From JBOFFI01 sp051657245 (GTDB lineage Bacteria; Pseudomonadota; Alphaproteobacteria; Holosporales; JBOFFI01): a DNA stretch of 5,020 nucleotides. The position numbers and the translations under genes are program-made. The notes under the pieces were generated by a model. It was not told the DNA's origin. It saw only the letters and a list, made by a program, of their open reading frames with translations, and searched no databases. Positions 1 to 5,020 of the stretch are shown here, in pieces. Numbering within the stretch: the first letter of the stretch is position 1; every line of letters begins with the position of its first letter. The stretch lies in assembly GCA_051657245.1 (NCBI GenBank), contig JBOFKI010000067.1, forward strand, positions 1-5,020. Direction: 5' to 3'.

Positions 1-32
1 ACATGATTATTATCAGTTAGCAGCTTAAGAGC

Positions 33-87
33 ATGATGGGGGCGCTCGCACCAGCGCTTTTGAGGGCGCGCTCACGCCCCCCATCAT
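33..87. repeat. GC-rich imperfect hairpin / palindrome
   Basis: Bases 33-44 (ATGATGGGGGCG) are the reverse complement of 75-87 (CGCCCCCCATCAT) apart from one extra C. Inside this outer stem, 47-52 (CGCACC) pairs with 65-70 (GGCGCG) with one G-U pair when read as minus-strand RNA. A short internal loop separates the two stems and the apical loop is 12 nt. The segment is much more GC-rich than its surroundings. Neither arm is followed by a T-run, so it is not a standard intrinsic terminator. It could be a dispersed palindromic repeat, part of a structured RNA, or the edge of an element that lies to the left of the window. The inverted repeat is directly visible; its function is unknown. Confidence 0.6.
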
Positions 88-223
88 CGGACAACTCACG
101 TGGCTCAACTACCTCGGACATCTTTACGTGCTATTGACACCCCCTTGTAAGCGTTTGTGCGAGTTTAAACTCAAAGGATCGTTGACAGGCTGATTGTTGC
201 AGACGCTGCTCAAAAAATATAGC

Positions 224-1027
224 TCAATTTAAAGTTTCTCTATCAATTGCTTGACGTTTTTTTGCCAACATTTTATCCAGCTCACTGAGCTGAGGCATTA
301 CAAAAACTTGAGTCACACCCCTTTCCCCTGCAGGCTTCAATCTTGTGTTCAGCATTTCTTGCATGAGTTTTGCCCGAATATCGGTTTTGGGAGATGAACA
401 ATTTTTTTTCTCTTCAAAAGGCTTCAGGTTTTTATGCTGTAGCTCTTCCATGAAACTTTTTTGGCCGCTAGGCTGCTCGGCAACATGAGATAATAACAAA
501 TTATCTTGCAACGGCGGTGGCGGTGGTGGAGCCATCACGGATGGGGTCGCAGCAGGTAATCTTGGGGGCAGCGGTATAACCACCACCACTGGTTTTGCTC
601 TAGGTAAGCTTGGCGAAAGCGGTAGAGGCGCAGATATGACGGGTAGAATGGGTGAAGTTGGCGTTGTAGATGAAGATTTTTTTTGAGGATTTTCTTCCTG
701 CCCTTTTCTTCTTAGGGAAAACCAACGCCTTAAGGTTGAAGGCGTTGATGGACTTTTTAGATCTTGGTCTGGTTTTGACGTCGGAGGAGGCGTTTCTTGT
801 TTTTCGGCCACATGGGGATAGACTTGAAGTTCTAGCAGCCGAAACCTCTCTTCAAGCGATTCCATCCTCGTCAATAGCTTCTCCGATTTTTTTGTAACAG
901 CCGTGTCCGTAATTTGACCATGCCCATTGGGACCATACCGGTGTTTCATCATAGCGTTTACGGGAGTGCTCAAAATCAATGCGAATACGGATAATCTAAT
1001 TGCAAATAATTTAGAAAATTGCTTCAT
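224..1027 (-). CDS. exported proline-rich protein with WH2-like C-terminal repeats, unknown family
   Basis: I do not recognise a named family. From the chosen start the protein is 267 aa. Residues 1-25 form a Sec signal peptide: basic MKQFSK, then a hydrophobic core, then a likely cut after VNA. Residues 46-69 look like a short coiled coil. Residues 78-172 are rich in Pro, Ser and Thr and end in six consecutive prolines (167-172). The C-terminal third carries similar short amphipathic units: FMEELQHKNLKP (192-203), LMQEMLNTRLKP (221-232) and, more loosely, LSELDKMLAKKR (247-258). Poly-proline followed by such units recalls profilin-binding and WH2/actin-binding segments in Ena/VASP- and RickA-type proteins; that link is inference. 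Mature protein has a single Cys (210). Start: an ATG four codons upstream exists (ending the frame at 1039), but GAGG lies 6 nt before the ATG at 1027. The gene is monocistronic and lies downstream of the fabG terminator. Confidence 0.75.
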   Translation of the reverse strand: MKQFSKLFAIRLSVFALILSTPVNAMMKHRYGPNGHGQITDTAVTKKSEKLLTRMESLEERFRLLELQVYPHVAEKQETPPPTSKPDQDLKSPSTPSTLRRWFSLRRKGQEENPQKKSSSTTPTSPILPVISAPLPLSPSLPRAKPVVVVIPLPPRLPAATPSVMAPPPPPPLQDNLLLSHVAEQPSGQKSFMEELQHKNLKPFEEKKNCSSPKTDIRAKLMQEMLNTRLKPAGERGVTQVFVMPQLSELDKMLAKKRQAIDRETLN

Positions 1028-1033
1028 TTTTAA

Positions 1034-1037
1034 CCTC
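1034..1037 (-). promoter_or_regulatory. Shine-Dalgarno GAGG deciding the start of the 224-1027 gene
   Basis: On the minus strand GAGG is followed by 6 nt and then the ATG at 1027. The alternative ATG at 1039 overlaps this GAGG and has no purine-rich site at the right distance. Starting at 1027 also gives the signal peptide a conventional MK-rich N-terminus. Confidence 0.6.
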
Positions 1038-1107
1038 ATTTATCAAAAAAAATGAAGTCTAAAACAAAACAAAATCATCCTAAATAGACAACTTTTATGT
1101 GATAGAT

Positions 1108-1140
1108 AAAAAAAGGTTTTTTGTTAATAAACCTTTTTAT
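1108..1140 (-). terminator. AT-rich intrinsic terminator after fabG
   Basis: The arms AAAAAGGTTT (1110-1119) and AAACCTTTTT (1129-1138) are perfect inverted repeats around a 9-nt loop. On the minus strand the descending arm runs into seven U residues (complement of 1108-1114), which is the layout of a rho-independent terminator for fabG, whose stop is just 10 nt away. The stem has only two G-C pairs, so it is weak. It lies between fabG and the next minus-strand gene, which would therefore need its own promoter. Confidence 0.6.
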
Positions 1141-1149
1141 ACCCCCTCC

Positions 1150-1887
1150 TTACACCATCAGCATGCCACCGTTAACATGGAACGTTTGGCCCGTTATATA
1201 AGCCGCTTCATCGCTAGCCAGATAAACAGCTGCAGCTGCGATATCTTCTGGAGTTCCCATGCGCCCCAGGGGGATATTTTGTAATAATTTTTCTTGATGG
1301 CTTTTAGCAAGCCCTTCTGTCATGGGGGTGGCGATAAAACCCGGCGCAATACAATTCACCGTTACACCGCGGGTGGCCGCTTCTGCTGCCAAGGCTTTGC
1401 TGAACCCGATTAAACCTGCTTTGGAGGCAACATAATTGGTCTGGCCCGGGTTCCCCGAAACACCTACAATCGAAGAAATGTTGATGATACGCCCCTTACG
1501 TTGCTTGAGCATACCGCGAATAGCTTCACGGCATGCCTTAAAAGCGGCAGTCAAGTTAACAGCCAGCACGGTTTCCCAGTCTTCATCCTTCATGCGCATC
1601 AGCAAACCGTCTTTGGTAAGACCTGCGTTATTCACGAGGATATCCAACCCACCCAAAGCTTTTTCAGCTTCTTGGATAAGCTGTCCTGGCCCTTCAGGCG
1701 TATCCAAGCGAGCCGGCAAGCAGATGGCGCGCTCTCCCAATTTTTTAGCAAGGGTTTCGAGAGCTTCTTGCCTTGTCCCTGAAAGACCCACAATGGCCCC
1801 TTGGGCATGAAGAGCTTGGGCGATGGCAGCGCCAATCCCACCTGAAGCACCTGTAATTAAAGCGTGTTTTCCGGTTAATGCAAACAT
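1150..1887 (-). CDS. fabG: 3-oxoacyl-[acyl-carrier-protein] reductase FabG
   Basis: This is the NADPH-dependent ketoreductase of type II fatty-acid synthesis, reducing 3-oxoacyl-ACP to (3R)-3-hydroxyacyl-ACP in the cytosol. The 245-aa protein is a classical short-chain dehydrogenase of the usual FabG length. The cofactor motif TGASGGIG is at 12-19, NNAG at 86-89, and the catalytic residues are Asn111, Ser139, Tyr152 and Lys156 (YxxxK). PGFIATPMT follows at 182-190 and the C-terminus HVNGGMLMV is typical. AAGGAG (1895-1900) lies 7 nt upstream of the ATG. The gene sits 33 nt downstream of fabD on the same strand and is probably co-transcribed with it. In many proteobacteria acpP follows fabG; here a terminator and an unrelated gene follow. 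Other SDR reductases are possible in principle, but sequence style, length and the fabD neighbour make FabG secure. Confidence 0.96.
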   Translation of the reverse strand: MFALTGKHALITGASGGIGAAIAQALHAQGAIVGLSGTRQEALETLAKKLGERAICLPARLDTPEGPGQLIQEAEKALGGLDILVNNAGLTKDGLLMRMKDEDWETVLAVNLTAAFKACREAIRGMLKQRKGRIINISSIVGVSGNPGQTNYVASKAGLIGFSKALAAEAATRGVTVNCIAPGFIATPMTEGLAKSHQEKLLQNIPLGRMGTPEDIAAAAVYLASDEAAYITGQTFHVNGGMLMV

Positions 1888-1920
1888 AAGGGGTCTCCTT
1901 TTAGGTTGAATAAAGATAAA

Positions 1921-2871
1921 TTAAGCAGCGTAGGTTTTTGCGAAGGTTTCCATATCCTGAGGCGTTGCAAAGGAAATAGATTTTAAACTTGTGCAGGTTT
2001 TACGCAAAAGACCTGAAAGAACCGTCCCAGGCCCCACTTCCAGGGCCAATTCAACTTCCTCTTTTTCAAGATATTCTAAAGATTCTCGCCACCGGACACG
2101 CCCATCCACTTGGGCCATTAAATGTTCACGCAATGTTGAGGGGTTTGTTTGGGGCTTTGCGCTGATGTTGGAAAGGATAGGCACCCGGGGAACTCCAAAA
2201 GAAACACCTTGAAGCGCTTCCACCATCGCCTGCCTGGCTGGCGCCATCAAAGATGAGTGAAACGGCGCACTCACGTTCAGCAAGACGCACCGCTTTGCTC
2301 CTGCTTCTTTCGCTTTTTCCATCGTTTTTTCAACCGAGCACTTATGCCCGCTAATCACCACCTGCCCAGGGCAATTATCGTTTGCAACAGCGCACAAAAA
2401 GCCTGGCATTTCAAGGTTAACCTCCGCGACGAGCGTTTCAATGGTCTCCATGGAGAGGGATAAAATAGCCGCCATGGCTCCTTCCCCTTCCGGTACAGCT
2501 TCTTGCATCACCTTTCCCCTCAGCTTAAGGAGGCGTGCCGTATCAGCCAAGGGAAGCACTCCAGCAGCCGTAAGCGCCGTATATTCCCCCAGCGAGTGAC
2601 CTGCCATATGCGTTACTTTAGCATCAAGGGAAAAATTGAAGTGTCGCTCTAGGGTTCTCACCATCGCCATGCTCACGCACATCAGGGCTGGCTGGGTTTG
2701 CTCTGTTTGGGAAAGGGTGGCTTCAGGCCCTTCAAAAATCAGCTTACTGAGAGGCATGTTCAAGGCTTCGTCAACTTCTTGAAAAACTTCCCTTGCTTGG
2801 GCAAAAGCATCATAAAAAACCTTCCCCATCCCGACAAACTGGGACCCCTGCCCCGGAAACATCATGAACAT
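1921..2871 (-). CDS. fabD: malonyl-CoA:ACP transacylase FabD
   Basis: FabD transfers malonyl from CoA to acyl carrier protein, supplying the extender unit for fatty-acid synthesis. With the chosen start the protein has 316 aa, close to the usual 305-315. FPGQGSQ is at 5-11 (Gln11 contributes to the oxyanion hole), the nucleophile elbow GHSLGE at 91-96 (Ser93), the malonyl-carboxylate Arg118 in LRGK, and the catalytic His205 in APFHS. VGPGTVLSGL near the C-terminus is also characteristic. The open frame extends seven codons further to a TTG at 2892, but FabD proteins normally begin only a few residues before FPGQGSQ, and AAAGGG lies 5 nt before the ATG at 2871. Upstream is a 152-bp divergent intergenic region shared with tmk; downstream fabG follows after 33 nt. 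Confidence 0.96.
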   Translation of the reverse strand: MFMMFPGQGSQFVGMGKVFYDAFAQAREVFQEVDEALNMPLSKLIFEGPEATLSQTEQTQPALMCVSMAMVRTLERHFNFSLDAKVTHMAGHSLGEYTALTAAGVLPLADTARLLKLRGKVMQEAVPEGEGAMAAILSLSMETIETLVAEVNLEMPGFLCAVANDNCPGQVVISGHKCSVEKTMEKAKEAGAKRCVLLNVSAPFHSSLMAPARQAMVEALQGVSFGVPRVPILSNISAKPQTNPSTLREHLMAQVDGRVRWRESLEYLEKEEVELALEVGPGTVLSGLLRKTCTSLKSISFATPQDMETFAKTYAA

Positions 2872-2876
2872 ACATG

Positions 2877-2882
2877 CCCTTT
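2877..2882 (-). promoter_or_regulatory. Shine-Dalgarno AAAGGG supporting the fabD start at 2871
   Basis: On the minus strand AAAGGG is separated from the ATG at 2871 by 5 nt. Further ATG codons at 2865 and 2862 are also possible starts and would shorten the protein by two or three residues. The TTG at 2892 has no clear purine-rich site before it. Confidence 0.5.
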
Positions 2883-3003
2883 CTGAGTTCAAGCAAATTC
2901 CTTCGATGATCCCAAATAGTTTAATGCTTTTTTAAGAAAAATCAAAAATTTTTTTTCAAAATCTGGATCTAACCCAAAAATCAGTATATGTATAAGTATG
3001 GGG

Positions 3004-3009
3004 TATAAT
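3004..3009 (+). promoter_or_regulatory. possible tmk promoter -10 (TATAAT)
   Basis: A perfect TATAAT lies 14 nt before the tmk ATG. No recognisable -35 hexamer is found 16-18 nt upstream (the bases there are around TCAGTA), and there is no TGn extension. If used, transcription would begin near 3016, within the GAGGA ribosome site (3014-3018), giving an almost leaderless mRNA. The match may therefore be chance in a TATA-rich stretch (2983-3009). Confidence 0.3.
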
Positions 3010-3023
3010 GCGCGAGGAACAAG

Positions 3024-3653
3024 ATGTCGAAAAAACCAGGGGTATTCATCACATTTGAAGGGGGGGAGGGGACTGGAAAAAGCACCCAAATTCAAAGGCT
3101 CCGAGATTTTTTAAACGCTCGACAAATACCCCATCAAGTGACCCGGGAGCCAGGAGGCGTCCCCTCCGCTGAACGCATTCGTGAGCTTCTTTTAAATGCA
3201 GGGATTGATTGGGCACCTGTTACGGAGGCTCTGTTGATGTCCGCTGCACGCCATGAGCACGTCCGGCAACTGATTCTTCCAGCCTTACAACAGGGAGAGT
3301 GGGTGATTTGCGATAGGTTCGCAGACTCCACGTCTGTCTATCAGGGATATGCCCATGGGTTGGGGGTTGGGGCGATCCAGGCGCTCAATAAATTTACGCT
3401 GGGAGACTTGCTACCAGACTTAACGTTTGTGTTTCAGCTTCCTGCCTCCCAGGGACTTGCTCGGAAAAAAAGCCAACCCCAGGGAGAAAACCGTTTTGAG
3501 CAAATGGAGCTTTCGTTTCATGAGCGGGTTCAAGCGGGTTACACCGCCCTGTTGCAAGCGGAGCCAAACAGGTGCATAGCCATTGACGCTACCCAGCCCA
3601 TTGAAACCATGGCAACCTTAATCCAAGAGAAGATCATTGAACGCTTTTTTTAA
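3024..3653 (+). CDS. tmk: thymidylate kinase
   Basis: Tmk phosphorylates dTMP to dTDP with ATP, an essential cytosolic step toward dTTP. The 209-aa protein has the usual family length. The P-loop GEGTGKST is at 14-21, TREPGG at 40-45 (dTMP binding), TEALLMSAAR at 67-76, the signature ICDRFADSTSVYQ at 95-107, and the LID with Arg147 and NRFE at 156-159. The P-loop has no arginine and the LID does have basic residues, which fits the E. coli-like type II class. In the strand that usually reads LDV or similar, this protein has FQLP (137-140), and NRFE replaces the common DRFE; both are mild variants. GAGGA (3014-3018) stands 5 nt before the ATG. In many proteobacteria holB follows tmk; here the next gene is convergent, so tmk appears to be transcribed alone. 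Confidence 0.96.
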   Translation: MSKKPGVFITFEGGEGTGKSTQIQRLRDFLNARQIPHQVTREPGGVPSAERIRELLLNAGIDWAPVTEALLMSAARHEHVRQLILPALQQGEWVICDRFADSTSVYQGYAHGLGVGAIQALNKFTLGDLLPDLTFVFQLPASQGLARKKSQPQGENRFEQMELSFHERVQAGYTALLQAEPNRCIAIDATQPIETMATLIQEKIIERFF

Positions 3654-3669
3654 GCGACGCTTAAAAAGC
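3643..3669. terminator. shared inverted repeat over two convergent stop codons
   Basis: The left arm (3643-3655) reads GC, seven T, AAGC; the right arm (3659-3669) reads GCTTAAAAAGC. They are inverted copies except for two additional T residues on the left, with a 3-nt loop. The tmk stop (3651-3653) is in the left arm and the stop of the opposing gene (3661-3663) is in the right arm. Placement between convergent genes suggests a bidirectional terminator. Neither side has a separate T-run beyond the stem, so intrinsic termination may be inefficient. Confidence 0.45.
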
Positions 3670-4572
3670 ATTGTTGTACCTGGCTTTTAAATTTAGCACC
3701 TCACTTTGGTAACGCTGCTCTAAAATTTCTCGTTCTTTTGCATACTTTTTTTCTATTTCCTCTAGCTCTTGCTGCATTTTTTCTTCCAAATATTCCTTAT
3801 CTCGGGTTTGGAATTTTATACCTTTTTCTTTCCAGATGGGAGCGCTCTTTCCATTGAGCACCGTAAGCCCTTCGTCTTTACTCACCTCGATCAAAACATA
3901 CTCACCCTGTTTAACGCAGCGCTGTTTTACGGGTTGTTTACTATCCAATTCTTGTATCTCTATCGGGGTGAATCCCTCTTCGCACAAACCATTTGAGGGA
4001 ATCGTCTTGACCAGAAAACTCCGTTTTTTTTGAAAAGGAACCACCCCTTGGTTCCAAGAAACCTTGTGGGGAAGAGGGTACGGCTTGTCTGGCGTAATTT
4101 GCTCAGCTTGATCAGATTTCTTGGCAAAAGCAGGTTGGATAAACCCCAGATTTTCAAAATTAAACAAGGAAGAAGTTGGTTCTGGGGTGGTTGACTTTGG
4201 GGGCTCTTCAAACACAGCAGGATCAATAATAGTAGGACGTGGAGGTTTTTTTCTAGTAAGACGTGGAGTTTTTTTTCGAAAAGATTCAACACGCGCTTTT
4301 TCAGTATTATTTGGCTGTGGGTTGGAAGCTGGCTTATTAATCGGCTCTGGACGGCCAATCTCCATAGGCTTCTCCTTCGGTTTCGGCGTTTCTACCGGGT
4401 TAGAAGGTTCAACATAGGGCTCTTTGTATAACGTGAATGGTTTTGTGCCGTCTTTGAATTTATAAACAGCATTAACTCCCACTTCAGCCTCAGCTATGGC
4501 TTTGTTTTGAAGCATCAATCCTGAAAAAATCAAACACAGGGCTTGAAAGCGAAGACATCCCTTGTTTTTCAT
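3661..4572 (-). CDS. exported Pro/Lys-rich coiled-coil protein, unknown family
   Basis: I do not recognise the family. From the chosen start the protein is 303 aa. Residues 1-27 form a Sec signal peptide (MKNKG, hydrophobic core, AIA before the cut). There is no lipobox at the cleavage point, so it should be periplasmic or secreted and not a lipoprotein. Residues 50-135 are rich in Pro, Lys, Glu and Thr and include the tandem octapeptides RKKTPRLT and RKKPPRPT (99-114). Residues 165-255 look folded; Cys197 and Cys219, the only cysteines outside the signal peptide, could form a disulfide. Residues 255-298 are charged and heptad-like, predicting a coiled coil. The start is the ATG at 4572, with AGAGG 6 nt upstream; the longer frame begins at a TTG (4578) that touches the ribosome site. 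The organisation (signal peptide, low-complexity linker, helical segment) resembles the 224-1027 protein in style, but I see no clear sequence homology between them. Confidence 0.75.
   Translation of the reverse strand: MKNKGCLRFQALCLIFSGLMLQNKAIAEAEVGVNAVYKFKDGTKPFTLYKEPYVEPSNPVETPKPKEKPMEIGRPEPINKPASNPQPNNTEKARVESFRKKTPRLTRKKPPRPTIIDPAVFEEPPKSTTPEPTSSLFNFENLGFIQPAFAKKSDQAEQITPDKPYPLPHKVSWNQGVVPFQKKRSFLVKTIPSNGLCEEGFTPIEIQELDSKQPVKQRCVKQGEYVLIEVSKDEGLTVLNGKSAPIWKEKGIKFQTRDKEYLEEKMQQELEEIEKKYAKEREILEQRYQSEVLNLKARYNNAF
4231..4278 (-). repeat. in-frame 24-bp tandem duplication in the 3661-4572 gene
   Basis: Bases 4231-4254 and 4255-4278 match at 21 of 24 positions and align exactly with codon boundaries. 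They encode RKKPPRPT and RKKTPRLT. Each unit contains an A-run on the coding strand (seven A, complement of 4246-4252; eight A, complement of 4269-4276). It looks like a simple slipped-strand duplication within the low-complexity linker. Confidence 0.8.
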
Positions 4573-4729
4573 AATCAACCTCTTTTCAATGGGTTAATGA
4601 TATATCTTATGATGTCGTGATAGCATTTAAAGAAAGGTTAAACCGCCAAAGGGACTCTATGCGTGTGCTTGATAAAAAATATTTCATAGGGTTGTCGTCC
4701 CCCGTCATCCTTTGCCCTTAAATTCTATT
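4573..4729. other. upstream region of the exported-protein gene, no gene seen
   Basis: No open frame of note is present on either strand. The segment must contain the promoter of the 3661-4572 gene, but only weak hexamers are visible: on the minus strand TTTAAA and TAAGAT with 16-nt spacing, each 4 of 6 to consensus. I do not assign a promoter. Confidence 0.4.
4579..4583 (-). promoter_or_regulatory. Shine-Dalgarno AGAGG deciding the start of the 3661-4572 gene
   Basis: AGAGG on the minus strand lies 6 nt before the ATG at 4572 and directly abuts the upstream TTG at 4578, which is too close to be initiated from it. This supports translation from the ATG and gives a normal signal peptide. Confidence 0.6.
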
Positions 4730-4870
4730 TGTCATTCCCGCGGAGGCGGGAATCTAGGAAAAACCTATAAAAAACTTAAAACAATGGCGCGAAACCTGAA
4801 AAATACGGTTTATAAAAATCTTATCTGCAAAGGTGTTCTAGACTAGACTCCCGCTTCCGCTGGAAAGACA
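4730..4870. mobile_element. MITE-like element with 28-bp terminal inverted repeats
   Basis: The left end (4730-4757, beginning TGTCATTCCCGCGGAGGCGG) is the reverse complement of the right end (4843-4870) at 24 of 28 positions with no gaps. The 85-bp interior is AT-rich and has no open frame of note. The left end also contains its own small hairpin, CCCGC-GGA-GGCGGG. Total length of 141 bp, inverted ends and lack of coding capacity fit a non-autonomous miniature element or an intergenic palindromic repeat. The motif around TCATTCCCGC...GCGGGAATC resembles repeats widespread in bacterial intergenic DNA (from general knowledge). I see no target-site duplication. Confidence 0.7.
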
Positions 4871-4887
4871 GGAGAAGATAAAATAGA

Positions 4888-5020
4888 CCTCTTTCGAAAC
4901 TTCCTTTTATGGGCCGATGGGTGCGTCACTCCGGTGCTCAGATCCTCATGTACCCTAAGTACATTCCGGTCTTGCGCTCCGTTAGTTCCTGCCCCTCAGT
5001 TCCCTAAAAGTGGTTTCGAA
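4888..5020. repeat. palindromic intergenic repeat element, right end cut by the window
   Basis: The left boundary CCTCTTTCGAAAC (4888-4900) is mirrored at the right by GTTTCGAA (5013-5020). Behind these, TTTTATGGG (4905-4913) on the left mirrors CCCTAAAA (5002-5009) on the right, with small gaps. The centre has a 6-bp hairpin, ATGTAC (4948-4953) and GTACAT (4959-4964), around a 5-nt loop. No convincing gene is inside. If the ends are true terminal repeats, the element should continue with AGAGG or similar beyond base 5020. It begins 17 bp after the element ending at 4870. Confidence 0.55.

Noticed and set aside
87..130. Weak direct repeat TCGGACA...ACGTG (87-102 and 114-130)
   Set aside because: Only about 12 matching positions with an indel and no further copies; not a CRISPR or operator array.
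161..172. Perfect 12-bp palindrome GAGTTTAAACTC
   Set aside because: It is an isolated short palindrome with no second copy, T-run or neighbouring promoter; likely chance.
182..220. TTGACA followed by TATAG as a promoter
   Set aside because: The spacing is about 30 nt and the only downstream gene lies on the opposite strand.
1436..1810. 124-codon plus-strand open frame
   Set aside because: It is fully antisense to fabG, whose catalytic motifs are intact, and shows no independent start signals.
2889..3095. 68-codon minus-strand open frame upstream of fabD
   Set aside because: It overlaps the start of tmk antisense, crosses the divergent promoter region and has no ribosome site; composition reflects the AT-rich spacer.
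3960..4358. 132-codon minus-strand frame rich in Leu and Lys
   Set aside because: It is an alternative frame of the Pro/Lys-rich exported protein with no ribosome site of its own; mentioned only as the frame entered after a slip at the A8 tract.
4121..4417. 98-codon plus-strand open frame, Gly-rich
   Set aside because: It is the antisense shadow of the Pro-rich linker of the 3661-4572 gene (Pro codons read as Gly on the other strand).

Overview
The window suggests an alphaproteobacterial chromosome, probably a host-associated or intracellular lineage (Holosporales/Rickettsiales-like is a guess). The grounds are an AT-leaning base composition with many A/T homopolymers, ordinary Gram-negative fatty-acid and nucleotide genes, two Sec-exported proline-rich proteins of unknown family, and intergenic DNA carrying palindromic repeat elements. 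No ribosomal RNA or marker gene is present, so this placement is an inference.

Layout from left to right. Bases 1-223 hold no convincing gene but contain a strong GC-rich imperfect hairpin (33-87). A minus-strand gene (224-1027) encodes an exported, proline-rich protein of 267 aa. Its C-terminal third carries two or three short repeats that look like WH2 or other actin-binding motifs behind a run of six prolines. An AT-rich terminator (about 1108-1140) separates it from a minus-strand operon of fabD (1921-2871) followed by fabG (1150-1887). Together these supply malonyl-ACP and carry out the first reduction of each fatty-acid elongation cycle. The acyl carrier protein gene that often follows fabG is absent here. 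Divergent from fabD, on the plus strand, is tmk (3024-3653), thymidylate kinase. It ends head-to-head with a second exported protein gene on the minus strand (3661-4572). The two stop codons lie inside one inverted repeat. That second exported protein has a signal peptide, a Pro/Lys-rich linker with an 8-residue tandem duplication, a small domain with two cysteines, and a C-terminal coiled coil.

The right end (4573-5020) has no gene. It holds two repeat elements 17 bp apart: a 141-bp MITE-like element with 28-bp terminal inverted repeats (4730-4870), and a palindromic element (4888 to beyond the window) bounded by TTCGAA-type ends.

The housekeeping genes are intact and show the expected catalytic residues. 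The less ordinary material is the pair of exported low-complexity proteins and the repeat elements. I see no complete novel multi-gene system. The best candidate for undescribed biology is the 224-1027 protein as a possible actin-interacting effector. For three genes (224-1027, fabD, 3661-4572) I moved the start downstream of the longest open frame, because a Shine-Dalgarno sequence sits correctly only for the internal ATG.
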